A stretch of 64,000 nt of DNA, taken from assembly GCF_000003815.2 (NCBI RefSeq), contig NC_049991.1, positions 5,987,372 through 6,051,371 on the forward strand. The letters run 5' to 3'. This stretch comes from Branchiostoma floridae. Taxonomy: Eukaryota > Chordata > Leptocardii > Amphioxiformes > Branchiostomatidae. The notes below the pieces were generated by a model, which saw only the letters and a program-made list of their open reading frames with translations, ran no database searches and was not told the DNA's origin. Both the position numbers and the translations under genes were made by a program. This document shows positions 22,234-33,256 of the stretch, one piece after another; position 1 is the stretch's first letter, and each line of letters begins with the position of its first letter.

Positions 22234-23931
22234 ATATTCATTAAAGCATTTGATTCTGTTTGGAGAAACGGCCTCTTGTTTAAATTGAGTAAGCTCGGTA
22301 TTGGTGGTAAATTTCTAAAAGTAATAGAAGGCATGTATTCAAAGACTATAAACTGCGTTAAATCTAAAAATGGATTGACTGAAACTTTTGTTACTAATTG
22401 TGGTGTGAGACAAGGGTGTAATTTAAGCCCTACATTATTTAACCTTTTTCTTAGCGATATTGTGTCCCAATTTGACGGTGCTCCCTGTAATCCTCCATTT
22501 ATGTACAACAAAACTGTCCCTTGCTTGTTGTATGCTGACGACTTGGTAATTTTTTCCGAGTCCAAACAGGGATTACAGCATTCCTTGAACAATCTGGAAA
22601 ATTATTGTGCACTTTGGAAATTAAAAGTAAATCTTAGGAAAACAAAAATTATTGTATTTAAAAAGGGTGGCAGTCTACCTAAAAACTGTTCTCTCCTGTT
22701 TGATAATCGTGAAATAGAAATTGTAACTTGTTATACTTATCTCGGTATTATTGTGAGTGCAGCTGGCACGTTTAAAGCTAACAACAAATACCTGAGTGGC
22801 AAAGGTCTGAAGGCTTTATTCGGAATAAAACAATCTTTAGATAAAGCCACCGCCTCATTACCAGTTAGAAACAAACTTTTCGATGCATGTGTCAAACCTA
22901 TTCTACTTTATGGCTCAGAAATCTGGGGCGCATTAAAAAGCCCTAAAACCTGTCCCATTGAATCTGTTCACCTTAAATTCTGCAAACAAGCACTAAATAT
23001 CCCCAGACCAGCATCTAACCTTGCCACAAGAGCGGAATTAGGGAGGTACCCCATTCAACTGGAAGCCTCCCTGAACGCTATCAAACACTTTCTAAGAATC
23101 CGTCAAAACGTGCCAGCTGACAGTCTACAAGCCGACGCCCTATCTTGTCAATTACAACTAGATGCAAATGGAAACAACTGCTGGGCGTCCGGCGTTCGTA
23201 AGATACTGGAGGAATGCGGTTTTGCCTACATATGGAGATCTCAGATATCTCTAGGAACAAACCTATTACCTATAACCAACGCCATCAGCCAACGATTAAA
23301 GGATATTTATATTCAAACATTTAAAGCTGAAATACACAATGACAACCGGGACAAATCTTTCGGTAACAAATTACGAACCTATAGATTATTCAAGACTATT
23401 TATAAAGAAGAAGAATATCTGATGGTGAAAAACATACAACACAGAGTGGCTGTCACTAAACTCCGGATTAGTTGCCACAAGTTACATATCGAAACTGGAA
23501 GGCACAACCGCACCCCTCTGCAGCATAGAGTCTGCCAATTTTGTGATTTGCAACAAGTAGAAGATGAACAGCATTTTATTTTACACTGTAAACTGTACCA
23601 TAATGAACGGATTGTGCTTTATGAATATATAAGAAAAGAGTTCCCATATTTTGAACACCTTAATGCAACGGATAAATTTCTATTTTTGATGCGCCTAGAC
23701 AAACCCTGTATATCAAACATTATCTGTTCCTATATCTACACCTGTACAAAGAAGCGAGAAGATGTCGACCATCCTGTTAGCTTAGTACCTTCAGCTAGTT
23801 AATTGTATCTTGTAGTTTTTGCATATGTTTGTTATGTCTGTTATCAGTCATGTCTGTTATCAGTGACCTGTACCTAGCCCGTCGAGGCATGAATGTACAA
23901 TAAAGGTCTTTCATTCATTCATTCATTCATT
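22234..23931 (+). mobile_element. 5'-truncated L2/CR1-like LINE
   Basis: The open frame enters at KAFDSVWRNGLLFKL (from 22243) and runs to the stop at 23802. It shows GVRQGCNLSPTLFNLF and the catalytic YADDLVIF near residues 86-93 of the part starting at 22276. A C-terminal CQFC-x10-HFILHC zinc-binding-like block follows. Typical 3'-end features come next: AATAAA at 23899-23904 and an (ATTC)n tail to 23931. Endonuclease and N-terminal reverse transcriptase sequence are missing, so the copy is dead on arrival, although its remaining frame is intact and so probably young. The clade is tentative. Confidence 0.85.
22276..23802 (+). CDS. LINE reverse transcriptase, C-terminal part
   Basis: 508 codons without a stop. 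The palm motifs (GVRQGC and YADD) and a thumb region with CVKPILLYGSEIWG, a block common in animal non-LTR reverse transcriptases, are followed by the CX2C...HX4C module. The frame is already open 33 bases upstream of the first listed codon, so there is no genuine start: the region is the 3' part of a polyprotein frame cut by 5' truncation. Confidence 0.85.
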   Translation: MFKLSKLGIGGKFLKVIEGMYSKTINCVKSKNGLTETFVTNCGVRQGCNLSPTLFNLFLSDIVSQFDGAPCNPPFMYNKTVPCLLYADDLVIFSESKQGLQHSLNNLENYCALWKLKVNLRKTKIIVFKKGGSLPKNCSLLFDNREIEIVTCYTYLGIIVSAAGTFKANNKYLSGKGLKALFGIKQSLDKATASLPVRNKLFDACVKPILLYGSEIWGALKSPKTCPIESVHLKFCKQALNIPRPASNLATRAELGRYPIQLEASLNAIKHFLRIRQNVPADSLQADALSCQLQLDANGNNCWASGVRKILEECGFAYIWRSQISLGTNLLPITNAISQRLKDIYIQTFKAEIHNDNRDKSFGNKLRTYRLFKTIYKEEEYLMVKNIQHRVAVTKLRISCHKLHIETGRHNRTPLQHRVCQFCDLQQVEDEQHFILHCKLYHNERIVLYEYIRKEFPYFEHLNATDKFLFLMRLDKPCISNIICSYIYTCTKKREDVDHPVSLVPSAS

Positions 23932-24102
23932 AAAAAATCCTGTCGGCGTATCAACGACGCATATATGACGCCCACTTTGAAAACGCCGCTCTGCGGAAGT
24001 CAAATAATTATAACTCACTAGAGCTCACACTGGGAAGGCAGTTGCGTATGCGGGGTTCATTTATACACGATATAGAAAATGTGCACAATCCAAAATCATA
24101 CT

Positions 24103-24194
24103 AGCCTGGTATCCAGCCGTGATATTGCTCTGCAATTAATAGCAAAGAGGAGAGACGAGACTCGAGAGCTATATTACGGCTGGATACCAGGCAA
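24103..24194. mobile_element. Short palindromic MITE
   Basis: About 92 bp whose ends GCCTGGTATCCAGCCGTGAT and ATTACGGCTGGATACCAGGC are inverted repeats with one difference in the first 20 bases. Confidence 0.8.
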
Positions 24195-24786
24195 AAATTA
24201 TACATGTACAGTCTACAAGCCGACATATTCTTTAACCACGCAACACAAGTTATATCTGGCTGCCTTTCAAATAATACTTTCTACCTAGCCTTCAACAACG
24301 CCGGGGGTCGCGCATAAATACTGTGTTCTGCTACATTGGAAGTGCTATGGGTGCTTTAAAAATGGGAAATTTTGCCTTGAAGTATCAGCGCCGAAACCAC
24401 AAAAATAAAACCACCGCGAACATCTTTCACAGAACATTTTTTACAGTACTATGTGAGGCGCATGCAGTTTTAACTTTGTGTTTGTGTTTGAATTTGGTAT
24501 TTGTACATTCGACAAGATTTCATAATAGCTGCTTTGTTAATGTGTTGTGTCGTTTTGTGTACTACTAAGCAGGCAATTTTGATAAAATTATTTGTATTCA
24601 AATAAGGCGATACTAATTGTATTCTATGGATGACATCCTTGCGTGCAGCCATTTTTCTGGGTTTTCAAAATAAGAAAATAACATCACGCGTAAATTAACA
24701 GTAAAGTCAAAGAATGAATTCGGTGTTTTACTGTGTATAATGCCCGTTGTAATGTCTGTTTGTTTCACATAACGATATAAGTAATA
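24195..24786. other. Intergenic stretch
   Basis: No gene recognised. CTATGGATGACATCCTTGCG at 24627 matches the GGATGACATCC element ends. A possible partner end (TCAGAGGATGTCATTTAA) lies near 25630, beyond the LINE piece. Confidence 0.35.
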
Positions 24787-25290
24787 GCCTTTATTGCACA
24801 TTCATGCCCTATCGGGCTAAGTACAGGCATGTAGATACAAAGGGTAGTAATGCAGTAAACATGGTTTCTAAGACTAAACTAAAACATAGATTCTAAAATT
24901 ATTCTAATACATTTGTTCGACTTCTTCTCGTATCTTAGTAATGTTAAATATGTAGCTTGAGATGTGTTTGTATAATGTCGTTTGATCAAAGCTCATAAGA
25001 AAAATGAATTTTTCAACACTAGACATAGATTCAAAGCGAGGAAACTTTCCTATAATATAGCTAAAAAGAATACTTCTATCGTTACTATATAAACTACAAT
25101 CTAATAGAAAGTGAGATTCATCTTCGACCTTGTTCAGGTTACAGAACTGACAGATTCTTTGCTATAAAATAGCTGAAATATAGTTTTGCCTGACTGTTTT
25201 TTTTCACATGCCTTATATCTTTTTCCTAGTCTAATAATCTTGTTGTTATTACAATGACCAAAGTAAAGCATTTTGACTTTATTAGCATTA
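24787..25290 (-). pseudogene. LINE 3' fragment, minus strand
   Basis: Read on the minus strand, 25168-24904 encodes RICQFCNLNKVEDESHFLLD and continues in frame to a stop, collinear with the C-terminus of the LINE at 22276-23802. The 3' UTR end AGGGCATGAATGTGCAATAA also matches that element. Upstream (25290-25170) the frame reads NANKVKMLYFGHCNNNKI, which resembles a different reverse transcriptase stretch and is not collinear, suggesting a rearranged or chimeric copy. Confidence 0.75.
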
Positions 25291-26149
25291 AAGGCCATTC
25301 GATGCCTTCTTCGATTACAAGTTTGTGTAGATAGGCTGATTTTGTGTGTGTGTGTTGCCCGAAATGTGGCAACATTTGCTTTACTATATCAAACTCTGTG
25401 TTGGCAGGAAATTGTCATTTTTGCGGGGGAGGGGGGTCTTTGCCTATATATGTATCTACATAGCAGTTATAGCTGTCCTTTGGCGTAACATCCGAAATTA
25501 CATCAAATGCTTTCTTTGGTTTGATGTTCGTGTAGTTGGACTGAATTCATGACGGGGTTGTGTCGCCAAAAAAAAAGTGATAACATTTACTTTTCGCATG
25601 CTCGCACCAGTTTGGATGTTCTCAGAGGATGTCATTTAAGTAATATTAATTTTTTTTTCAATTTTTTTAATTGTTTTTTCAGAGCTTTATTCGTAAAACA
25701 AATCGTACATTTCTCAAAAACAGAGTATCTAAGCTACTGGACAGGGAGTAATTCGAAGTACTAGTGTCCACTATCGCATAAGTAAGAGTATGTTTCTTAG
25801 GCACAATAGGTATTGCACATGGAAAAAGAATCTTCGTCTATATAAGCATTTCTCTCATGTACATATACAGGCTATTATGTATAACCACTATACACCACAT
25901 GATTGCCACAATTGTCATGGAATAATTATGATACATGTAGATGGTTACAAAAACAACAAATTATTTTTTACATTCAGGAATGTTTCTTTCATAGCAATGG
26001 ATAGTTACAGTATGCTATAACACAGTAGATCTATACTGGACTAGAACTATAGTTCACATACTATGGGTTAAACAGTTTTTTATGAGCTTAAAAAACATTC
26101 TTTGATACTTCATTACATAGAAGTAAACATTACAGAACATGAAGTATGT
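25291..26149. other. AT-rich intergenic stretch
   Basis: No gene supported; short open frames only. Confidence 0.4.
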
Positions 26150-26640
26150 TTTTTAGTTCACAGTTGAAAATGTTAGATAAGTTATGGCCTGAAATTGGAA
26201 GTGGGCACTTCCTAAAAAAATCCATGTTTTAAAGATAACCCACTTTGCTATAGATGTTATTCGTATTCTTCTCTTCAGAATATTTTCGTTTATTGGCTGG
26301 TTTACCTTTCCCAGTATCATCTCTTCAAAATCAATATAAGGGTTACCGGGGCTAAATGGTACACAAGTATGTACCAAGTTCCACAGGTTAGTTAGCCTTT
26401 TACATTCCAGAAACATATGTTTATAATTTTCAACATGTCCACTGTCACATAATTTACATATAGGATCAACTACTTAACCATATGCATCTTCATCTTGTAT
26501 TTTCCATTTGTTTAATTTCTCACCACATGGTAAAATTTGATGAAGTAGTTTTTAATTAAGTTCTGCTATTTGTGTTTCTTTACATAATTTCATGACGTTG
26601 TGCCTAGCATTTTCCAAATCTTCTTCCAATTAAGTGAGCC
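26150..26640 (-). pseudogene. L1/Tx1-like LINE C-terminal fragment
   Basis: The minus strand reads LHQILPCGEKLNKWKIQDED, then ICKLCDSGHVENYKHMFLEC and KRLTNLWN. This is the zinc-binding reverse-transcriptase-associated region (CX2C...HX4C, then W) seen at the C-terminus of L1/Tx1-like and plant LINEs. In-frame stops occur, for example before the CKLC block, so it is a dead fragment. Confidence 0.7.
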
Positions 26641-27200
26641 TATATAAAATGTGTCAAGTAATATTAATATTACCTTATTTGGTACAACTACAAGTTGAAA
26701 ATTATGATTTTTTGCCTTGCCGCCAGGCAAGGCTTTACGCCAGCTTTTTTCCATGGATCAATGGACGGACCTTTTAACCCAGCCCTTCCAAAGCCCCTTC
26801 CAAAGGCCCTTCTTTCCTTGCCGAGTTTCATGGCTTAGTTAGACAATGGTACATTCCAGACGAGTATTAAAACGCTCTTCTAGACGCATGTTACTGTATG
26901 TGGTCCAGCGTAATAAATCTACGCTTTAACTCACCATGTTCATATAAATATATATCACAAATTGCATCAGAAGGAACTTAGTTTGTAATAAAAAATAATG
27001 CATATTCATTGTGGGTCAAAAAGTTTTACAAAACCTGTTTAATGTGCCAATAATTCATCTGACATAAATTATGATAATGAGGGGGAGGGGGGCGACATGT
27101 GGAACTCGGGATTTTTAAGCGTAGAATCTAGTCTAACTTACCAAAATAACATAAAATACGCGGCAAGGCACAGCTTTTTTAAAAAGATTTCTTGTTTTCA
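26641..27200. other. Upstream region of the LRR receptor gene
   Basis: Contains a small hairpin CCTTGCCGCCAGGCAAGG near 26715. A polypyrimidine-poor but plausible splice acceptor (TCTTGTTTTCAG) ends at 27201, which could mark a 5' UTR intron for the gene starting at 27321. Confidence 0.4.
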
Positions 27201-27320
27201 GGTGAGCCAGCCGGTTGGTTGCTCGCCCTCCCCGACTAGGGACCAGCAACCCTGCAGCAGTCAGCGGCACAGACCGTTTAGACGTAACTTAGCTGTTTTA
27301 TATATAGTTTCATATCTAGC

Positions 27321-30300
27321 ATGTTGAATGTAATAGACAAGGTAGTAGTTGTTTTCACCATCATTGTTTTTTGTGAAAGTTTAGAGCCGGCATGTTTTCC
27401 TGGGTGCAATAGTACAAAATCCTGGTCATCCTGTGTTCCCAAAAGAATACTATATCAAATGCAACGCCCCGACTCTCATGATGTTACCTGTATCTTATGT
27501 CCCTTACAGCCACATCCAGTACTAAACGTAAAGAACTCCTCCCAGGCAACCTCAACATGCCTTCCTAACAAGGGCCGTGTAGCCATTCGGGGTTTCTCCT
27601 TTGAGATACTGTCAGTACAGAAACTACGACTACAAAAGCGATCGTCCGTATATGACCTCGCTCTCATTCAATGCGGAATCACAGATATGGAACAGGGTAT
27701 TTTGGCAGAGTTTCCTCGATTACAGTATTTATACATTGACTTCAACAACTTGACCCACGTCAAGCAAACTTGGTTCGATGACGTTGGTCAAAATAGGCTC
27801 TCTAAGTTGTCTTTGGCACACAACAACATAAGTACTATGGATTCGAAGTGCTTCCAAAAGCTTGTCTCCCTGAGCACATTAATACTTGAGAGTAACTCTT
27901 TGCGAAGTATCAAGCCATCTTGGTTTTACAATCTAAAATCGTTGTACAGACTTTCTTTGGCATCAAATTCTATCGAAATCATCCCTCCACGTGCATTTCA
28001 GTCACTGACAATGCTGGGAAACCTAGATCTGAGTGAGAATTTATTGACATGCTTGTCAAGGGAAACTGTAAAGGGTCTGCACAGACTATACGCGCTGTCA
28101 CTGGGTGGGAATAGGTTACTTGCTCTCGATGATTCTGTTCATATGGCAATGAACTGGCAACTGCACTCTCGCCACAATCTTCATTTAGGTAATCGCATCG
28201 CAGTAATGGTAAACAAAGCGCTTTTCTGTATCACCGATTTGGGAGTTCCTCACAAGAGACAATTCTACCATGTCCAGCCGCAGCATAGCACGAACTCACA
28301 TGCTACTCAGCATGAACCAAGTATTCGATGTAATTCTATGAGACAGAATCTGCTAGGAACAAGGCAAATAAAGTACAACCTGCCACTGGTTATCATATCC
28401 ATCAACAAAAACCAGAGTGACATAGATGCTAAAAACACCACCCACTTGTGCAAACATGCTTGGGAAAATGCCTCCCTTGTAAAGGTAGCATTGCAGGGAG
28501 GTACAACTCTGCAGATTGTTTCCATGGATATAGACAGGTCCTGTAATCCCCAAATTTTTGCTATAATTCTATCAGATGCCATCCCAAATGAAAGCGAGGC
28601 CAAGCTTTATGCTGATAGACACAGTAATAATGCCACTGTTTTTGGTCATGAAGAAATGACGAATGTAACATGTTTGCTCAACACTTGGGAGGAGACCTAC
28701 CAACACGTCTTCACCACGCCCTTGTTCAGCACTCCTGATGGCACCGTGTGTGTAGAAAAGACACAGACCACAAGGACCGTGTCCAACACTCCTGATGGCA
28801 CCGTGTGTGTCTCAAAGACTACGACCACAAGGACCGTGTCCAGCACTCCTGATGGTACTACCGTGTTTACGAGAGAGGGGACGACTCTGACCACAAGAGA
28901 ACCTAAGATCAAGACAACAAAGTCAACTCTGAGTCAGACGAACCCCAGTACAAATGGATCTATGAAGGAGAGATTCCCACGTCGAGCGATCATCATAATG
29001 GTAGTTGTACTAGTGGTAGTACTGGTAGCACTGTTTGTGATGTATGTTATCAGAAGACAGTGCTGTTGTTCACGGGGCCACCTGGCAGGAGTCCATGGCA
29101 CTGCACTTGACGGTACTACACAGCAGTCTTCATCTTCATGTGATGATCCGCAGTACAGTGTGATTCCCGACGAGTACTACAATCAGCAAGGCACTGTGAC
29201 CACGACACAGACTGAGAATGATTACAGTCAGATTCCTGACGAGTACTACAACTACTACAACACAAGACCAGGGGCACAGCATCCTTACTGGGAGATCCCT
29301 GACGAGTACTACAACTACTACAACACAAGACCAGGGGCACAGCATCCTTACTGGGAGATACCAGATGAGTACTACAACCGCTACAGCACATACCCTACAA
29401 CACGTCGTGTGCCTCAAGACGACAAAGACTACTCTGTAAGATTCACGTCCGCTGCAGCTGATGTGGTCATTCCTTCCTCAACCAGGCTAGGTGCTAAACA
29501 TCCATCCTATGATACAGCCCCTCAAGTCTGGAGAGACCCACAGAATTACCAGATACCTACAAGTGGCCGTCAAACTAACATCAGATCACAGGCAAAGCCT
29601 GTAGCAGGCAGTGGTAGTGGCCAAAGATATATGGGTTTGGTAGGTAACTTCAAGTCTAACAGAAGACGCCTATCATACCCTCTAACACTCCAAGTGCCCC
29701 AAGAAGACTACTCTGTAAGATTCAACACCACTGAAGCTAAGGTGGCACTTCCTTCCCCAACCAGGCTAGGTGCTAAACATCCATCCTATGATACAGCCCC
29801 TCAAGTCTGGAGAGACCCACAGAATTACCAGATACCTGCACGTGGCCGTCAGACTAACATCAGAGCGCAGGAAATGCCTGTATCAGGCAGTAGTAGTGGA
29901 CAAAGATATATGGGTCTGAAAGGTAACTTCAGGTCTAACACAAGACGCCTATCATACCCTCTAACGTTCCATGTGTCTGATGGCAAGTACTACCCTGTAA
30001 GATTTAACTCCAATACAGCTGATGTGGTCCTTCCTTCGTCAACCAGGCTAGGTGCTAAACATCCATCCTACGATGCAGCCCCTCAAGTATGGAGAGACCC
30101 ACAGAACTACCAAATACCTGTACGTGGTCGTCAGACTAACATTAGAGCGCAGGAAATGCCTGTAGCAGGTAGTAGTAGTGGCCAAAGCTATATGGGTCTG
30201 AAAGGTAACTTCAGGTCTAACACAAGACGCCTATCATACCCTCTAACGTTCCATGTGTCTGATGGCAAGTACTACCCTGTAAGATTTAACTCCAATACAG

Positions 30301-30623
30301 CTGATGTGGTCCTTCCTTCGTCAACCAGGCTAGGTGCTAAACATCCATCCTACGATACAGCCCCTCAAGTCTGGAGAGACCCACAGAATTACCAAATACC
30401 TGTACGTGGTCGTCAGACTAACATAAGAGCACAGGGAATTCCTGTAGTAGGCAGTGGTAGTGGCCAAAGATATATGGGTTTGATGGGTAACTTCAAGTCA
30501 AACAGAAGACGCCTATCATACCCTCTAACACTCCAAGTGCCCCAAGAAAATAAGGACTACTCTTTAAGGTGGCCCTTCCTTCGTCAACCAGACTCGGTGG
30601 TAAACACCTATCCTACAATTTAA
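27321..30623 (+). CDS. Leucine-rich-repeat single-pass receptor with repetitive tyrosine-rich tail
   Basis: 1100 residues in one exon. Residues 1-20 form a hydrophobic signal peptide (VVVVFTIIVFC). A cysteine-containing region follows, then about six leucine-rich repeats at residues 111-270 (for example LSKLSLAHNNIS). A Thr-rich stalk carries TPDGTVCV-type repeats. A transmembrane helix lies near 555-577 (IIIMVVVLVVVLVALFVMYV), followed by basic and cysteine residues (RRQCCC). The cytoplasmic tail, about 520 residues, has four IPDEYYN motifs and four tandem 93-94-residue repeats (DNA period 279-282 bp), each with PSYD(T/A)APQVW, NYQIP and (R/S)YMGL. YYN fits the Y-x-N consensus bound by Grb2-type SH2 domains and YQIP fits Y-x-x-P; signalling is therefore inferred, not shown. 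The frame ends inside a fifth, damaged repeat. No family orthologue is recognised. Confidence 0.88.
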   Translation: MLNVIDKVVVVFTIIVFCESLEPACFPGCNSTKSWSSCVPKRILYQMQRPDSHDVTCILCPLQPHPVLNVKNSSQATSTCLPNKGRVAIRGFSFEILSVQKLRLQKRSSVYDLALIQCGITDMEQGILAEFPRLQYLYIDFNNLTHVKQTWFDDVGQNRLSKLSLAHNNISTMDSKCFQKLVSLSTLILESNSLRSIKPSWFYNLKSLYRLSLASNSIEIIPPRAFQSLTMLGNLDLSENLLTCLSRETVKGLHRLYALSLGGNRLLALDDSVHMAMNWQLHSRHNLHLGNRIAVMVNKALFCITDLGVPHKRQFYHVQPQHSTNSHATQHEPSIRCNSMRQNLLGTRQIKYNLPLVIISINKNQSDIDAKNTTHLCKHAWENASLVKVALQGGTTLQIVSMDIDRSCNPQIFAIILSDAIPNESEAKLYADRHSNNATVFGHEEMTNVTCLLNTWEETYQHVFTTPLFSTPDGTVCVEKTQTTRTVSNTPDGTVCVSKTTTTRTVSSTPDGTTVFTREGTTLTTREPKIKTTKSTLSQTNPSTNGSMKERFPRRAIIIMVVVLVVVLVALFVMYVIRRQCCCSRGHLAGVHGTALDGTTQQSSSSCDDPQYSVIPDEYYNQQGTVTTTQTENDYSQIPDEYYNYYNTRPGAQHPYWEIPDEYYNYYNTRPGAQHPYWEIPDEYYNRYSTYPTTRRVPQDDKDYSVRFTSAAADVVIPSSTRLGAKHPSYDTAPQVWRDPQNYQIPTSGRQTNIRSQAKPVAGSGSGQRYMGLVGNFKSNRRRLSYPLTLQVPQEDYSVRFNTTEAKVALPSPTRLGAKHPSYDTAPQVWRDPQNYQIPARGRQTNIRAQEMPVSGSSSGQRYMGLKGNFRSNTRRLSYPLTFHVSDGKYYPVRFNSNTADVVLPSSTRLGAKHPSYDAAPQVWRDPQNYQIPVRGRQTNIRAQEMPVAGSSSGQSYMGLKGNFRSNTRRLSYPLTFHVSDGKYYPVRFNSNTADVVLPSSTRLGAKHPSYDTAPQVWRDPQNYQIPVRGRQTNIRAQGIPVVGSGSGQRYMGLMGNFKSNRRRLSYPLTLQVPQENKDYSLRWPFLRQPDSVVNTYPTI

Positions 30624-30745
30624 CAGCCTCTCAAGTCTGGAGAGACCCACAGAATTACCAGATACCTGCACGTGGACGTCCAACTAACATCAGATCCCAT
30701 GGAATGCCTGTGGCAATAAGTAGTAGCTATAGTGGCCTTGAATGG
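30560..30745 (+). pseudogene. Decayed fifth tail repeat of the LRR receptor
   Basis: The fifth 282-bp repeat lacks 22 bases, bounded by TAAG in intact copies, and so shifts frame and terminates at 30621-30623. Recognisable repeat sequence (CAAGTCTGGAGAGACCCACA) continues beyond the stop to about 30745. Confidence 0.85.
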
Positions 30746-31049
30746 TAAAAACATATATAGCAAAACAATGAGAGCTTCAAAGTTCAGAATGCAGACAGTG
30801 CCAGTCTGTATAACACCCCCCCCCCTCCCCAGCCAGTAGACAGCAGCATAGCGCAAAGGACCAGGCTTCACTCAAAGCTAACCATGACCGCACAAGAAGC
30901 AAATGTCACTCAGAAATTTCATGTCAAAAGACCATTTCTCAAGGTCGGAAATGTGGTGGCAGAGGTCATCTCAGGTCATCAGAACAAAATGCCTTCACAC
31001 TTCTGTCTAACCCCATAACAATACAAATGTATGCCAAAAGACTACGCGT
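30746..31049. other. 3' flank of the LRR receptor gene
   Basis: Probable 3' UTR. No clear AATAAA signal was identified. Confidence 0.4.
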
Positions 31050-31258
31050 AGTTCACCTTTTTCCGCGGTGTAACCTTTATCCGTTTTTTTCTAAACATAA
31101 CGTGTTTAGTGATATCAATTGGACGGACAATAGTTTTGAAAGTATTGCAACATTTTGAAAGTATTGCAACTTACAAAAAAAGACAAGGACCATATAGTAT
31201 TTTATTATAACTTACACTTTTTTAACAACGGATATAGGTTACCCCCGGATAAAGCTAA
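31050..31258. mobile_element. MITE, GTAACCTATATCCGT family, copy 2
   Basis: GTTCACCTTTTTCCGCGG then GTAACCTTTATCCG at the left; ACGGATATAGGTTACCCCCG then GATAAA at the right, inverted. Same ends as 21760-21977. Confidence 0.75.
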
Positions 31259-31849
31259 GCTTGCGTCAAATTCTGCCTTGTTGAAGTCAATGTATAAAGA
31301 GTTATTGTCACAAAGAGTAATCTGTTACCTCTTATGGTTCAAATGACTCTCATTTAGATTTACCCCCTTACCTTAATTACGGAAGATGTATTCCATACGA
31401 CTGTCTTGTCTGTGCAACCAAGAATGAGTCTCAGGTGCTACGAATGGCTTGCAACTGCTGCATCAAAAAATAACAAAAGCATAGCATGTCCAGGACGAGA
31501 GATACAAAAAACAAGAAGTTCCGCTGCAATACCAAGGTCACACACCAGTAGGCCCCAAATCGACATCGACCTTCATCTTCCCAACCCCTATCCACATAGC
31601 AAATCGATCCATCCAATAATTATAAAGTTATGCTGATTTGAAACACCAAGAAACACCCACAAACGAATACAAAAAAAGAACAATATCTCCATTATTAATG
31701 GAGGTAAAAAGGTGTTTCACATTTCGCTGTAAAATAAAAATTGACATTTTCTTTTTAAAAGATTGTACTCGGGAAATACTGACGGATGTTTCTCTTTGAA
31801 AACACATTGTTAACTGTTTAATGACAGGCGCTGTATCTCAATACAGGAA
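31259..31849. other. Intergenic stretch
   Basis: No gene or defined repeat recognised. Confidence 0.4.
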
Positions 31850-32425
31850 CAAAATCAAATAATTGTGATTTCGTAAAGTAGACATTGTTCTGAATATTGC
31901 ACCCAGGAAACATGAATGGATATCATTGCAGGAATAGAATCATATAATTGTAATTTCGTGAAGTAGACATTGTTAATCTTGCACATAGGAAATATGGATG
32001 AATGTTCAACTGGTACCATGGTGGTCTCTTACTGAAGACATTTTCTTGTCTAATGACGTTAAGCGTAGGAGAACGCGCAATATTATTGCAGGGATGGATT
32101 CAAATAATTGTAATTTCGTGAAGTAGACATTGTTAATCTTGCGCATAGAAAATATGGATGGATGTTGAACTGGTCTCTTACTGAAGACATATTCTTGTCT
32201 AATGACGTTAAGCGTAGAAGAAAGCGCAATATTATTGCAGCGATGGAATCATATAATTGTAATTTCATAAAGTAGACATTGTTAATCTTGCACCCAGGAA
32301 ATATGGATGGATGTTAAATTGGTCTCTTAATGAAGATATATTCTTGTCTAATGTTGTTAAGCGTAGGAGAAAGTGCAATATTATTGCAGAAACGGATTGC
32401 GGAAATTGTAACTTCGTAAAGCAAA
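31850..32425. repeat. Tandem repeat, about 150-160-bp unit
   Basis: The phrase GTAGACATTGTTAATCTTGC recurs at about 31963, 32123 and 32272, with the surrounding text (ATTATTGCAG, TTCTTGTCTAATG, TTAAGCGTAG) in the same order. Roughly 3.5 copies, divergent. Confidence 0.88.
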
Positions 32426-33256
32426 GTTTGTGACTTAAATGAATACCAAATAATGTGTAATTTGTAGTATGTAATTTTTTTTCTCCATTTGTGATCGAGT
32501 TCTATTCCAAATATGGCCTGTGATACATTATAAAAGAATATGAACGAAAAATATTTTTTCAGGTCAAAATTGTCAACATTATCATCACAAAATGCAAATT
32601 ACAAAATATTTACAACCCCAAGAAAAAGACTGGAATAAACAATGCAAATTTATTTCCAGATGTATGTTTTGTATACGACTCTTTATTAATTTTGATCAAA
32701 GAGCAATGAGAACCTTTTCGGCTGCATATGCATGAAAAAATACAAATATCAAAGTAGCACCGCCCATGAGGCATAATTGCAAAAAAAAATTGAATTAGGA
32801 ATACCATTTATATCCGTGGATACCAAATCTGTGGCTGGGTAAAATCACTGAACTGGCCGTATACAAAGTCCCATTGCCGAATATGGGCAGTGTACAAGCC
32901 TTCAATTTTCAAGGCCATTTTCTTGTGTACCACTGTAGTTCTATGGTGACGTGTGTGGCTAATAAACTACAAAATTGAGAAATCATATCATTGTTCTTGC
33001 TGTTTGTTCACTGTAGATGTAGGCAGGGACAAATAAGCGGGTGTTGCGTATCATATGGATATTTGAAAAGAATTATCTCTCTGTCTCTCTCTCTGTCGTG
33101 TTTCCAAATTTGCAGGTGAATTGGTTCAAACACAGGAGCACAAAAGGTACATTGTTTGTCAGAACTTAGCTAGCGTACATCTATGTGATTACGATAGGGG
33201 GCTATAGGGAGATCTCCTAGGTCAAACATAATATACCCCGTGACACTTTTTATTTT
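32426..33256. other. AT-rich intergenic stretch
   Basis: A (TCTC)n tract near 33077; otherwise nothing recognised. Confidence 0.4.
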
